The translations under genes and the position numbers were made by a program. DNA of 64,000 bases, taken from contig ONZQ02000008.1 in the NCBI GenBank assembly GCA_900312665.1, positions 1,054,001-1,118,000 of the forward strand, in the 5' to 3' direction. The DNA comes from Cephalotrichum gorgonifer (Eukaryota; Ascomycota; Sordariomycetes; Microascales; Microascaceae). The notes beneath the pieces were generated by a model, which searched no databases, was not told the DNA's origin, and was given only the letters and a program-made list of their open reading frames with translations. This document shows, piece by piece, positions 21,887 through 32,013 of the stretch; positions within the stretch are counted from its first letter, which is position 1, and the number at the start of each line of letters is the position of its first letter.

Positions 21887-22657
21887 GGTGATCGATTCGG
21901 TATGGAGTGTGGAAGTATGGATCGACTAACTGAGAATCTGGGGTTGGACAAATCTGTCGGATTATAAGGTGTCGTGGTGGTTAAAGATGCGGAAATGTGA
22001 GACCAGATGCAGTGATGCCTGGTGGCGGATGTGTGCAGGGAATCCGAGGGGAAGGTTTGGTACATTGTATGACGGCATCAGCGCGGTGGCGTCTCATTCT
22101 AGGCTCCAAATTCACTAACGCGAAACACGCAGTCACGAGACCTGTACGAGTCTTGTAATCTACTAATATAGGCGATGGTACTTAATACACTTCTCCCCGA
22201 TGTAATACAGGCGGCCAACACACCCAAGAACTTGTTAAGACACACATGCATATGTATTCTTTGGACCCGGGTCGGACGCCCACTCTATTAGACGCCAAGG
22301 CAGATTTTGGCGCCCATGTGGGAGCGAAGACCAACCTCGCCTCGCCTGCTCATAGGCAGGAACTGGGATAATACCATGTTCATGTTACCCATGCTCGTTG
22401 GCGCGCAGCCCGGCGGGATTCTCACTGCATATTAGGACCACAATCGCTCCGTGACTGTATGTTAATCGTGCATGACCGCTTTTCCCTTTCTCGCCAGACC
22501 ATCCTGTGAGATTAGATTTTTTTTTCAATAGGTGGATAAACCCCTCTCTCTCGTGAGTTTGCAACTTTATAGGCAGGCATCTTAGAGCAGCCCTAACCGA
22601 GATGCTAATTTAGAAGGGCGGATACGCTAGTCTGCCTCCCGAAGCTTATTTGAGGCC
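21887..22657. other. Divergent intergenic region between rad14 and the DUF gene
   Basis: 771 bp that must contain both promoters. A GTACGAG word lies at 22144. No RNA gene, repeat or extra exon was recognised. Confidence 0.5.
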
Positions 22658-23764
22658 ATGGGCGAAGTGCCGTTTCCACCAAATCGGCAGCTCTGTTCTG
22701 AGCTAGCCATCGAGGAGCGTCCTCCACGCCGGCTGATTAAAACTATAAAGAGAGCAGTAGAGCCAACCGTCCCAACGCGCGACGTAGCCGTGGACGACGA
22801 CTACCTGCCGGGCCAGCCATGGGTTAGGCTACGGGACGACCAGGAGACTGTTTCCGAGTTCCTCAAGAAGGAAACACTGACGTGCGACCTCGACGAGCTT
22901 GCTCCTCACATGTGGCTGCTTGCTACACAGAATAGCACCCACATCTCGTCTCTAACACATCAACGGGTTCGAGGTCGCCAGATTGTCGCCACCGAGGACC
23001 CAGGTCTCCACCTTCTCTGGATCTACGACAGGGTCTTCATCAAGCCGCTGCCGGAATATCTGCTGTCCCATGCTTTCTGGGACTACTACCTAGTTGATAA
23101 GGCCTCGCCCATCCCGCTTGCGGATAGAGAGGCCATCCTCCGAGCCGCAAAGGGGTTCCTGCGATCGTACGCCTTCCTAATCAAAAGCAACGCCGACTAC
23201 CTCCTCGCAACACACGACGACAGTCTAGGCCTAGTTCCAAAATCAATCTCGTTCCCTCAGCTAGTTGGATTTCTGCGATGCTTCAAGGACATACCCGACA
23301 GAGAGGTCTCTCCCCGATACGGGTACGGGGGCCTACGGCTCACCCGCCTCAACTTCTGGGCCAAGGTCTTCCTTCGGCGCGCACATTACTTCAAGTCGCA
23401 CGGACAATACGGGGCGTACTTTTCTCAGTACTATGGGCCTGTCCTGTTCGTCTTCGCAATTGTCTCCGTTGCGCTGGGCTCCATGCAAGTCGTACTCGGC
23501 GTCGAGGCAGATTTCGACTCTGGGCATGAATGGGCTAGCTTTGCCTGGATGTCGAGAGGCTTTTCGGTCTCTATCCTCTTCGTGGTCTTGATTCTGGCGT
23601 TGGTACTGCTGGGTGACCTTCTATTCCTCGTCCTCAGAGAGGTAATTTTCACTGCTGGTTATCGTTATGGGAAGAAGGGACTGGTCGCTGTAGATGGCGG
23701 ACCGGAGAGCCTGCGTAGTTCAACAAAGGCTAGAGGCGAGGCTGCTGCTGATGGCAACGTGTAG
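22658..23764 (+). CDS. Fungal membrane protein of unknown function (DUF6601-like)
   Basis: An intronless 368-residue protein with an ATG at 22658 and a stop at 23762. The N-terminal two thirds are soluble, with conserved-looking motifs LPGQPWVRLRDDQETVSEFL, DELAPHMWLLAT, EDPGLHLLWIYDRVFIKPLP and YLLSHAFWDYYL. Near the C-terminus are two strong transmembrane helices (VLFVFAIVSVALGSMQVVLG and SILFVVLILALVLLGDLLFL). The layout matches a widespread ascomycete family I recall as DUF6601, but this is from memory. These genes tend to be lineage-expanded and have no established function. It sits next to the lipase-like gene in the accessory part of the window. Confidence 0.8.
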   Translation: MGEVPFPPNRQLCSELAIEERPPRRLIKTIKRAVEPTVPTRDVAVDDDYLPGQPWVRLRDDQETVSEFLKKETLTCDLDELAPHMWLLATQNSTHISSLTHQRVRGRQIVATEDPGLHLLWIYDRVFIKPLPEYLLSHAFWDYYLVDKASPIPLADREAILRAAKGFLRSYAFLIKSNADYLLATHDDSLGLVPKSISFPQLVGFLRCFKDIPDREVSPRYGYGGLRLTRLNFWAKVFLRRAHYFKSHGQYGAYFSQYYGPVLFVFAIVSVALGSMQVVLGVEADFDSGHEWASFAWMSRGFSVSILFVVLILALVLLGDLLFLVLREVIFTAGYRYGKKGLVAVDGGPESLRSSTKARGEAAADGNV

Positions 23765-24719
23765 ACGGAGGCATTGGCAGACAACTATAAATAATTACAT
23801 ATGGCAAACCACTGCGCCTCGTTTACTCGGGGGTGTACCAACACCCATCATCCTGGATCTTTTTCTATTTTGACGGAACATGGGTAGGTGACAGCCTTGT
23901 AAATCTCCGCCATCGTTTCACCCAGGTGTGCTGCGCTCTGGTCCGAGGTGGTCCGGCCGGCCACCAATCCCGGCCGCCCGAGGGCACCTCCTTGTTAGAG
24001 AATCAGTGGCGCCGGGCCAATAGACACGGCGCTTATTACGATGGCATCGCCCGAAGGGGTCGAATTTGAGGGTTGGCGTGATCTTCTTTCTAATTTGAAG
24101 CTTGGGCTTAAAAGAGATCGTGGAACAGCGAGATATCCAATGTCGCATAAGCAACCAACCCTCCCATGTAGCACTCATACGTTCATCTCCGTATTAGTGC
24201 CCAGAACAGAGAACTTCCTGCTACAAGTACAAGTAATGCGTTTACTTGACGGTAAAATATGACCTGGTCGAGCATTTCTGAGGCAACCATTGGCAGTTTA
24301 TGCTTTCCCGCGGCCGGGCGATCGTTTAAAGCGTTCCCCTTTGAGACAAACCACCGACGGTAACCGGGCCGTTCGCATCATAGCCCATGGCCCACTAGTT
24401 AGACCGACATCCTCATTGGACATCATCTTCAAGGTTACCGTTACGGAGCGGTCGAGGCCAAGGCGTGCCCGCCAGCGATTTCGATCTTTGGCTATGTATG
24501 CAGTCCTACCGTCCTCGTCTGATAATATCTTGACTCGTTCCGAGTCCGTTATCAGCGGAATGGTCCCCCCATCTGCTTGCTTGCATGTGCACTACCATCT
24601 AACTCTACCCTTATCCTGTGACTTACACGCTTTCTTAGGATTGGATTTGGTCCAGCTTCTCAGGGGCAACAACCACCCCAAGACATCGGTCTCCGTCACG
24701 CAACATACATACATCCGTT
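23765..24719. other. Intergenic, 955 bp, no recognised feature
   Basis: Separates two plus-strand genes and should contain the promoter of the lipase-like gene. The open frames present are short and carry no family features. Confidence 0.5.
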
Positions 24720-26272
24720 ATGGTTTTTGTATTTCTAATTTACTGCATCTTAATCACCCTCTCTCTACGGAGCTCTCTAGCGGTGCCGCCTAGCAGTTTC
24801 TATCAAATATGGACGGTTACTCACATATCCCTATGGCTTCTGTCCCAGACATTCTTCCAGCAGCAATTGATGCTGTACAAGATTGTATATGGTTCCCTAC
24901 TTCTTTTAAATCTTGCTATCTGCGTCATCTTATCCCCAGCCCAGATTGTATTATTCAATCGCGATCGGCGCTCCGCTCAAAAGACGAGGACAATGGACAA
25001 GTTTCCTGCCCAAGAACGTCTTAGATTCGCAAATAGCAGTTGAGTAGGTTTTGGCTTTCTTACATATCTATAGATACACTAGATCCCCGCAGATCGTCTA
25101 ATGACGTCAAAATCAGTATCGTGGCCGTTCACGCGCTTGGCTCACCTGCGGATACGGCATGGGCTTACAAGCTCAACACTACCTCACAAGATTCTGCTGC
25201 CACTGAGCCGCATTATGGGCCTCTCTGGCTCAGGGATTTTCTCCCCCTCGATAAGCTGCGGGCCCGGGTCCTGGTATATTACCACGATTCTGCATGGCAA
25301 GCACACGCAGCGGGCACGTCTCTCAGGGGTTACGGGCAAGACCTCCTGACCGCCATCGAGACCGAGAGGCAAGCAGACGCGGTAAATACTTGGCGTTCTC
25401 GAAATACAATGGTTAATCTTCGCAAAGGCTTACCCAGGAGCTTTATAGGAGCGGGCTCGTCCCATCATATTCGTCGGCCATGGCTTCGGGGGGCTCATCG
25501 TCAAACAGGTATGTGATTGATATCTTTTCGCAAGTAGAGTGCATTCTGACAAGTTGATGCATCCAAGGCTGTGGTCACAGCCCGGAGTGGTTATAACACG
25601 AGTAATCCAAAACAAGGCAGTCTCTCTCCAGAATGTGTCAAGGGTTTCATTTTCTTAGGGACTCCACATCAAGGTTGGAACCTTGTCGTGGTCGCCAAAT
25701 TGGTGTCGCTGCTGGGCCACTGGAGCGGCGCAAGCACGACCCTTCTTGAGGTTTTGGATCCGAGGTCCAGGGAGAACAGGTCCCTCCACGACGAATTCCT
25801 CAGACACTATGGCAGTAAAGAAATGGTCAATTTCTACGAGGATGAATCGGATTATATTGGCCCGTATCCATTCATGAGTGTAAGTTTAGCTGTCTTAGGA
25901 GCATCCATCTACTTCCAGGCTAAAGCTCTCTCATAGACCGCCACCGAAGAATCCGCCAGTATACCTGGGAAGACCAATGTTCCTTGCCCTACGAAGGATA
26001 GGGTTATTCATAGGTTCAACAGCGACCAAGATATTGCGTACTTACGCTTGCGCGAGCACATCTCGAGATTGGTCAACAACAGCGTCTCGCTAAGAAGACA
26101 GGGAGGCATCCTGATACCGGCTGTAAAAGCCCTTTCTGGCGCTGCCGAGTCGGAAGCCCGACAGGCACCGAACTATCATACTGTCAAGATGGAGTCTATG
26201 GAATGGATTCTCAAAGGCCGGACTACACAAACAGGCCCGGAAGTTACCAGCCTCGATTATTCTACTGCCTAA
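24720..26272 (+). CDS. Membrane-anchored alpha/beta-hydrolase (lipase-like) protein, spliced
   Basis: Proposed exons are 24720 to about 25038 (first junction uncertain), about 25074-25381, 25449-25508, 25568-25879 and 25937-26272. The last three introns have clear GT...AG ends and keep frame over all joins. The first exon has an ATG and two or three hydrophobic segments (MVFVFLIYCILITLSL; YGSLLLLNLAICVILSP). Next comes an alpha/beta-hydrolase pattern seen at the front of fungal lipase/NACHT/ankyrin proteins: AVHALGSPADTAWAYKL, LWLRDFLPLDKLRARVLVY, then RPIIFVGHGFGGLIVKQ and CVKGFIFLGTPHQG. The nucleophile elbow reads G-H-G-F-G, with Gly where Ser is expected, so hydrolase activity is doubtful. 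No NACHT or TPR domain follows; the protein ends at a TAA at 26270. The start and first intron are the weakest parts of the model. Confidence 0.65.
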
Positions 26273-26436
26273 CACTCCCGAGATTAGGAAATGACATGAC
26301 ATCTCGAAATAGAGCGAAACGGACTGAGAAGGGGGGAGACCTACCATCCATAGGCGGAGAAATAAATCAATAGGTAAGAGAACCCCATGTCCGGCTACTC
26401 AAGCCCAGGCACCTCACACATGCGTAGACTGTTTGC

Positions 26437-26710
26437 ATGCCTTGTCTTCCAAGGCTCCAGGCCCAAGGCCTTGTAGATACACCGACACGGCATGGAGTAG
26501 ATGTTAACATGCGAGAGATCCACGGCACTTCTTTAGAGGCGGCTTCGACTCATGAGAAGATGAATGCGGTACACCTGCTCTTGGAGAATGGAGCAGATGC
26601 TAACTTGCGAGGGAGCCACAGCACCTCTTTATAGAGGTGGATTCGTTGTTGGCTACGATGATAGTATGGAGTTGCTCTCGGAATACGGGGCGGTGGGCTC
26701 GACGCCATGA
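26437..26710 (+). pseudogene. Ankyrin-repeat remnant
   Basis: Two recognisable ankyrin units (HGVDVNMREIHGTSLEAAS, AVHLLLENGADANLRGSHST) are followed by a TAG. The same frame then continues into a third decayed unit (GYDDSMELLSEYGA). No start codon context, splice sites or long frame supports an active gene. It lies 165 bp after the lipase-like gene. Lipase plus ankyrin is a common fungal architecture, so this is probably what is left of the 3' end of a larger gene, or of a neighbouring copy. Confidence 0.65.
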
Positions 26711-27087
26711 CTAGCGAGTGAGTGAGCCGGGGCGAGATCGGCCGGCACTCAGTTCATGTCGTGGATGGGGACTCAAGTGCATGGCCACCTACACTACATG
26801 TACACGATAAGGCGCATTTACGGACCGCTTAGTTCTCCATTTAATACCCATCATTTTCAAGGCACCTGTTTGACCCGAGCTCTCATCGGTGTACACCCGC
26901 AGTGAGACTTTTAAAAAGGCGACATCATTAATATTCGTACGCCCAAACAAAGACGAGAAATGTCCAGTCCTATCTTATATCCGTAGTCCCCGTTTATCCC
27001 CCTCCTTCCCGGTCTAGCCATCTCCGGCAGGCCGAGAGTTACAGCAAAAGAAAACAAGAGAGCCAAAAAGAGCAAAATAAGACCCCT
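26711..27087. other. Intergenic: 3' flank of PHO88
   Basis: 377 bp between the ankyrin remnant and the PHO88 stop. Nothing was recognised. Confidence 0.5.
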
Positions 27088-27870
27088 TTACTCCTCCTTG
27101 GCGCCGCCACGACCCGACTTCTCGGCCTCCTCGACGGCCTTCTTGTCGCTCTGGGCGGGGCCCTGCTGGAGGCCGGCCATGAGGCCGCCGCCGGTCTTGA
27201 AGGGCCTCTTGAGGTCACCGGAGGCGGGCTGGCCCCAGATGTAGATCTTGGCGAGGTTGGACTCGAGGGCGGTCTTGAGGGGGATGATGGACTGGACGAC
27301 GAGGGGGTTGGTGTACTTCATGTAGAGGTGCATGAAGCACATCATGGCGACACCCATGACCTGGGCGCGAACGAGGTTGCGGAGCTGGAGGTTGTCGTAG
27401 GCGTTGATGGTGGTGGTGACGAGCTTGCCCTCCTCCGAGGAGCCCATTGCCGGAGGCTCGACGTACTTGAGGGTGGTCATGTCTGTGTCGGAGGTGTCTG
27501 GGTTAGTTTCGGGGCAGGAGAAAGGAGGGGCTTGGATCCGGAGAGGAGCGGAGGGATCGCATACCCTTCTTCTTGTTGATCTTGGAGTGGATCAGGTAGT
27601 AGATGGCGAGGATGATGAGGTTGCTCGCGAGGTACATCCCGCGCACGCCGTTGAGCACATCGGGGTTATCGAAGGGCACCCTCTTGGCGATTTGCATCAC
27701 TCCGAGGACCACAACGAGGTTGAGCCTGCACGAAGAAAATCTACCGTTAGCCGAAAAGAACTTGCGATGAAGGCGCGCATGCGACACCAACTACGTCCCC
27801 ATGCAATGCAACGCGCGGGAAAGCTCGCCTCCGGATACGACAAAACTTACGCAGCAGGTGGGATGGCCAT
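27088..27870 (-). CDS. pho88: PHO88/SND3 family ER membrane protein
   Basis: Exons are 27870-27851, 27725-27565 and 27482-27088, giving 191 residues. The first exon is only 20 nt (MAIPPA plus two bases). The intron ends are canonical and the frame is kept. Matches to Pho88 include a hydrophobic N-terminal segment (NLVVVLGVMQIAKRV), MTTLKYVEPP, AMMCFMHLYMKYTNPLVVQS, KTALESNLAKIYIWGQPASG and DLKRPFK. The Lys/Glu-rich tail is cytosolic. Yeast Pho88 was first linked to phosphate transport and is now known as Snd3, a component of the SRP-independent ER targeting pathway. Identity is strong. Confidence 0.94.
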
Positions 27871-28678
27871 TTTGAAGGATTAGATTCCGAAATCGGGACT
27901 GGTGACGCGTGGGGGGGACGAAGGGGCCGAAAAGAGGGACGGTTGGAAAGGTGAGGTTGTTGGAATATGGGAGGAGATGTTGGAGATGGAATAGAGTAAC
28001 GAGTTTTTTTTTGTACGGATTCCCGAATAGCCTCCTGGAGCCGCTCTCGGGGTGCTCCGAAATTTCCGGGGGGGCCTGGCGCCAGGGGGCGAAAAGACGC
28101 GGCGGCTCCGGAGGGGGGGGAGTGGACAGCGTGGCAAAGATGCTGGCGCGGAGCCAAAAGGAACGCGGTGGAATGGCGCGGGCCCAGCGAAACTTTGAAG
28201 GGGGGGCCTTTTGTTGGTGGGGCGGGAAGCTAGTGCTGGGGGCGCCTGGAATGATAGCGGTATCTAGGGGCGTTCGGCGCCGGGACCGCCCAGCCTGGAC
28301 AAGGGGAACAAGGGGAACTGAGAGGTGCATCACATCATTTCGTCGGTGATCGAGCAACCTGCCGCTTTAGGCAAGTCCTCTCATGATATTAGTGTCCGAT
28401 CTTTGTACGATGGACTTGGCATTTACTAATATCCATACTCGTACTGGTAATAATAAGTGATAATAATATATGGATAGCAAGCAGCAAGGGGATCTTAGAA
28501 TCCCAGAGCAAACACATCCCGTTTAAAGTAGCAGGCGGGATAATTACTTGTACATGGGGTCAGCCGCCAGCAACAACTTCTCCGTCTTACTCTCTCCTCT
28601 GATCGATACCCATGTTTCCAGGATGTGTTTCAGAGATTAGTCATCTGAAGCACCAAACCTGACATCAAGAAGCATACA
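27871..28678. other. Intergenic: PHO88 promoter and tRNA upstream region
   Basis: 808 bp. The 27900-28350 part is GC-rich with G-runs, while the part nearer the tRNA is AT-richer (28380-28560). A CTCGTAC word is at 28438. No coding segment was recognised. Confidence 0.5.
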
Positions 28679-28750
28679 TCCCATATAGTGTAGGGGTTAT
28701 CATACTGCCCTCTCACGGCAGAGACCGGGGTTCGATTCCCTGTGTGGGAG
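28679..28750 (+). tRNA. tRNA-Glu (anticodon CTC)
   Basis: A 72-nt intronless cloverleaf. The acceptor 5' TCCCATA pairs with 3' TGTGGGA (one G-U pair), with discriminator G. The anticodon stem is CTGCC/GGCAG around loop CTCTCAC, giving anticodon CTC for GAG codons. The T-arm is CGGGG-TTCGATT-CCCTG. The sequence closely follows fungal tRNA-Glu. A T5 run at 28755-28759 can serve as the RNA polymerase III terminator. Confidence 0.96.
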
Positions 28751-28754
28751 GTTC

Positions 28755-28759
28755 ATTTT
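28755..28759 (+). terminator. Pol III terminator of tRNA-Glu
   Basis: TTTTT begins five bases after the tRNA 3' end, with a second T5 about ten bases on. Confidence 0.75.
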
Positions 28760-29133
28760 TGGGGGTTTTTCTTTTGCCCAACCTATAAGAGAGTCATGTC
28801 ATAGTCCACCGACAGGCAATAACATGCCATGATGATCTGCTCGAATACTTTTTACCCCAGGCAGTTCATCAATAATAGCACTGGCTGGTGGGTTCTACTT
28901 TTGTCACTCTGATTAACACCTACACAACACAAGAAGCGAGAAGGAGATGAAGTCCGATGTCAAGGGTGAATTGGATTGGATATGCCCAAATCGCATCGCA
29001 TTGTGTGTTCGTCTTCGTAAAACCTTTTGTACATACGTATAAACCATGCTTCTATGCTCTCCAGCCCTTTCAAAAACAAAAAGAACCACAATGTAAAAAA
29101 AAAAAAGGCGCCAGTCTCCATCAGACTCCCCCC
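28760..29133. other. Intergenic: 3' flank of lhs1
   Basis: 374 bp between the tRNA and the lhs1 stop, with a long A-run at 29096-29106. Nothing else was recognised. Confidence 0.5.
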
Positions 29134-32013
29134 TTAAAGCTCATCATGTCCACCCTCCGTCCCCGCCTTCGTCTCCTTCTCCGCCTCCGCCTCCGTCTTG
29201 CTCTGCGACTTCGTCGTCTTCGTCTTACTCTTACTCTTGGCGCTGCTGCTCTCGGCCGCCTTCTTCTTCTTCTCCGCCGCCTCGAACTTCTTCACCCCCT
29301 TCATCGCGAGGTCCATGCCCGCCTTGTCCAGCGCCGCCCTCCGCGCCTTCACGTCCGCCACGAGCAGCACGGGGTCGGCCTGCGCCGACAGAGCCTCCTG
29401 CTGCGCCTCTAGCTCAGCGAGCCACGCCCTCGCCTCCGCCGCCAGCTCCTCCACCACGCTCACGTCCTCGAGCTCGTACACGGGCGGCACGGGGCCCCTG
29501 TCCTCGGACGCCTCCTCAACGGGTGGTGCCTCGGCCGCGGGGGCAGCGTCGTCCTCCAGCCCATCAAAGTCCGCGGACTCGGACGACTCGGCCGCCGGTG
29601 CCTCGGTCGAGGGGGACGCCGCCGCGGAGGCGGCGTGCCACTCCACGTAATCGGCGATCTGCTTCTTCAGGTTCGCGACGAAAGTGTCCGTCTGGTCCAG
29701 CGCGCTCTTCAGCTCGCGCACGACCTCGGGCCTCTCCGCCGCCTCCGCCACCCTCCTCTCGACAGGCTCCACGAGCGCCTTCAGAGCCTTCAGCCTCTTC
29801 GTGAGCTCGTCGCGCGGCGCGTCGGCCCCGCCGTCGTAAAGCCAGTCGCCCGTCTCGCTGGCCAGGGCCCGCAGCGTCTCGCGCTCGGCCTCCGTCGACG
29901 CGGCGACGAAGTCCTCGGCGTCGAGGAGGTCGCGTACCTTGTACGTGTAGCCCTCGAGCTGGTTGACGGCCTCCTCGCGGAGGACCCGGGCCCGGTCCGA
30001 CTTCTCGAACGCCTTGAGGCGGTCCTTGAGCTTCTGGAGGCGCTCCTTAGGGAGGGCCGGGGTGCCGGCCTCCTCGAGCGTGAAGGCGACCGGGATGGTG
30101 ACCGTCTGCTTCTTCGCCGGCTTCTCAGCGGCGGCTTCCGCGGCGGCCTCTGCCGGCGTGGCTGCGGGGTCCGCAGTCGCGGAGTCGGTGGTGGAAGACG
30201 ACGAGGAGGAGTCCTCGCCGCCGAGCGGCTCCTGGTCCTTCTTCCCGAAGCCGAACAGGTTCTTGACGCCGTCCATGATGGAGTCCTTGACCTCGGCCAG
30301 GCACTCGACGCTCGCCGTCGACACCACGACCTCCTCGCTCTCGGCAGCTAGCTTGAGACCGAGCTTGAAGTGAATGTCGGCATCCTCACACGAGTACTTC
30401 TCCTTCAGCTCGGCCACGCTGGCGGTGAGGTTCGTCGTCGTCAGGAGGTTAATGTCCCTCTCCTCCCCGTCGACAAGCTGGTAGAAGGTGACGGACAGGT
30501 CCTCATGGTTAGGAAGCGTCACCTCCTTGGCCGCGGCGCCGATGTGAGACGTCGGCGTCCACACCTGCTGGCGCTGCTGCTTCCCGCTGGGGCTCGCCCA
30601 CTTAATGCCGGCCGCGTAGTTGGCCGTCTCGTAGATCTTGATATCCTTGACCCTGAAGCCGGGGCTCAGGTCCGCGGCCTTGAAGCCGGCGCCGAGGACG
30701 GCGGCTTCGTCCGAGTTGACGCTCGTCCGGATCTTGTCCGTGGAGCCGAGCACGTCTGCGAGGGCCTTCTGGACGAAGGGCGTCCTGGTCGTGCCGCCGT
30801 TGAGGATGGCCGACGTCAGGTCGGACACGTCGATCCCGGCAGCCTTGAGCGCGTTGTTGACGACGTCGGCGATCCTCCCGGGGTGGGACGCGGCCATGGC
30901 CTCGAACTGGTCGCGGGTGATCGTATACTTGAAGTCGACGTCGTCATACAGGCTCTCGATGCTAGCCTGGGTGTTCTGGTTCGCGCTCAGGACGTGCCTG
31001 ACCTTCTCGGCGTCCCTGTACAGCTTCGCCACGGCGCGGCCGTTCGACCTGAGCTTCTCCTCCTCGACGGACACCTTCTGGGCGGCGGGGGTCTGGAGGA
31101 ACTGCGAGATCATGTCGTCGACGATGAGCGAGTTGAGAGCGTCGCCGCCCAGCGAGCGGTCCCAGCCATTGCCCAGGACATGGATCTCCTGGATGGTCTT
31201 GTTGAACTTGCCGACGTCCTTGACGGTGCGGCTCCGGAACCTCATGACCGACGCCGACGCGGACCCGGCGCCGATGTCGAAGACGAGGTGGTACTCCGGG
31301 TCGGCGCCCTCATTGATGTTGGGGAACTGGCGCGAGGTGGCGTAGTGGAGCCCGACGGCCACGCCGTCGTTGAGGAGGCTGAGCACCTTGAGCCCCGCGA
31401 GGTCGGCGGCGAGCCTAAGGGCGCGCTTCTCCTCGGCGGAGAAGTAAGGGGGGATCGTGAGGACGAGGGACCGGACCGCGGTGCCATCGCCGGCGAGAGC
31501 CTCGGCGTTCTTCCGGATGTTCTGCAGCTCCATGGCCAGCAGCTCCTCGACCATCCAGGCCTCCTCGTCCGCGGCGAAGGCCTTGCTCTTCAGCGCGGCC
31601 GAGCCCCTGACGGGGTCGGCCTCAAGCTGCAGCCCCGGGTACCGCGAAGCGTATTCCTGGACGATGGAGTGGTCCAGGGGCAGGCCCAGGATGTGCTTGA
31701 GGTTGGGGTAGACGTCGGCAGGGAATCGCGGGGCGAGGGCCATGGCGTCGGAGCCGTAGTAGCGCTCGGGGAAGACGCCGGCCTTGGGGCCACCGCGCTC
31801 GGGCTTGAAGGCAACGGCGGTGGTCTCCTTCCGCCGGGTGTCCTTGGTGAGGACGATCTCGAGGGGGATGCCGGGCTTGATGAGCGACGCCTTGATGTAC
31901 TCGGTGCCGAGGTCGACGCCGAGAGCGGCGGGGCCGGCGGAGACGGCGGCGGTGAAGAGGAAGACGGCGCTGAGGAGGAGCGCCAGCGGCGATAATATCT
32001 TTACGCGCGCCAT
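29134..32013 (-). CDS. lhs1: ER-lumen Hsp70-type chaperone Lhs1 (GRP170/HYOU1)
   Basis: An intronless 959-residue protein. It has an N-terminal signal peptide (residues 1-26, SPLALLLSAVFLFTAAVSAG) and a C-terminal HDEL ER-retention signal. The nucleotide-binding domain shows LGVDLGTEYIKASLI, VLTIPPYFSAEEKRALRLAA, LVFDIGAGSASASVMRF and NGGTTRTPFVQKAL. The substrate-binding part is followed by a long acidic and Ser-rich loop (SSSSSTTDSATAD), then a helical extension typical of the Hsp110/GRP170 branch. Lhs1 is the nucleotide exchange factor and co-chaperone of BiP/Kar2 in protein translocation and folding. The gene is divergent from gpi3. A CACGTG box lies about 70 nt upstream of the ATG. Confidence 0.96.
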   Translation of the reverse strand: MARVKILSPLALLLSAVFLFTAAVSAGPAALGVDLGTEYIKASLIKPGIPLEIVLTKDTRRKETTAVAFKPERGGPKAGVFPERYYGSDAMALAPRFPADVYPNLKHILGLPLDHSIVQEYASRYPGLQLEADPVRGSAALKSKAFAADEEAWMVEELLAMELQNIRKNAEALAGDGTAVRSLVLTIPPYFSAEEKRALRLAADLAGLKVLSLLNDGVAVGLHYATSRQFPNINEGADPEYHLVFDIGAGSASASVMRFRSRTVKDVGKFNKTIQEIHVLGNGWDRSLGGDALNSLIVDDMISQFLQTPAAQKVSVEEEKLRSNGRAVAKLYRDAEKVRHVLSANQNTQASIESLYDDVDFKYTITRDQFEAMAASHPGRIADVVNNALKAAGIDVSDLTSAILNGGTTRTPFVQKALADVLGSTDKIRTSVNSDEAAVLGAGFKAADLSPGFRVKDIKIYETANYAAGIKWASPSGKQQRQQVWTPTSHIGAAAKEVTLPNHEDLSVTFYQLVDGEERDINLLTTTNLTASVAELKEKYSCEDADIHFKLGLKLAAESEEVVVSTASVECLAEVKDSIMDGVKNLFGFGKKDQEPLGGEDSSSSSSTTDSATADPAATPAEAAAEAAAEKPAKKQTVTIPVAFTLEEAGTPALPKERLQKLKDRLKAFEKSDRARVLREEAVNQLEGYTYKVRDLLDAEDFVAASTEAERETLRALASETGDWLYDGGADAPRDELTKRLKALKALVEPVERRVAEAAERPEVVRELKSALDQTDTFVANLKKQIADYVEWHAASAAASPSTEAPAAESSESADFDGLEDDAAPAAEAPPVEEASEDRGPVPPVYELEDVSVVEELAAEARAWLAELEAQQEALSAQADPVLLVADVKARRAALDKAGMDLAMKGVKKFEAAEKKKKAAESSSAKSKSKTKTTKSQSKTEAEAEKETKAGTEGGHDEL

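Noticed and set aside
25430..25516. Frameshift in the lipase-like gene near RPIIFVGH
   Set aside because: The apparent frame change is explained by a normal 67-bp intron (25382-25448) with good ends.
30370..31995. 541-codon ORF antisense to lhs1
   Set aside because: It mirrors the GC-rich codons of lhs1, has a composition of Gly/Asp/Val/Arg expected of an antisense frame, and shows no domain.
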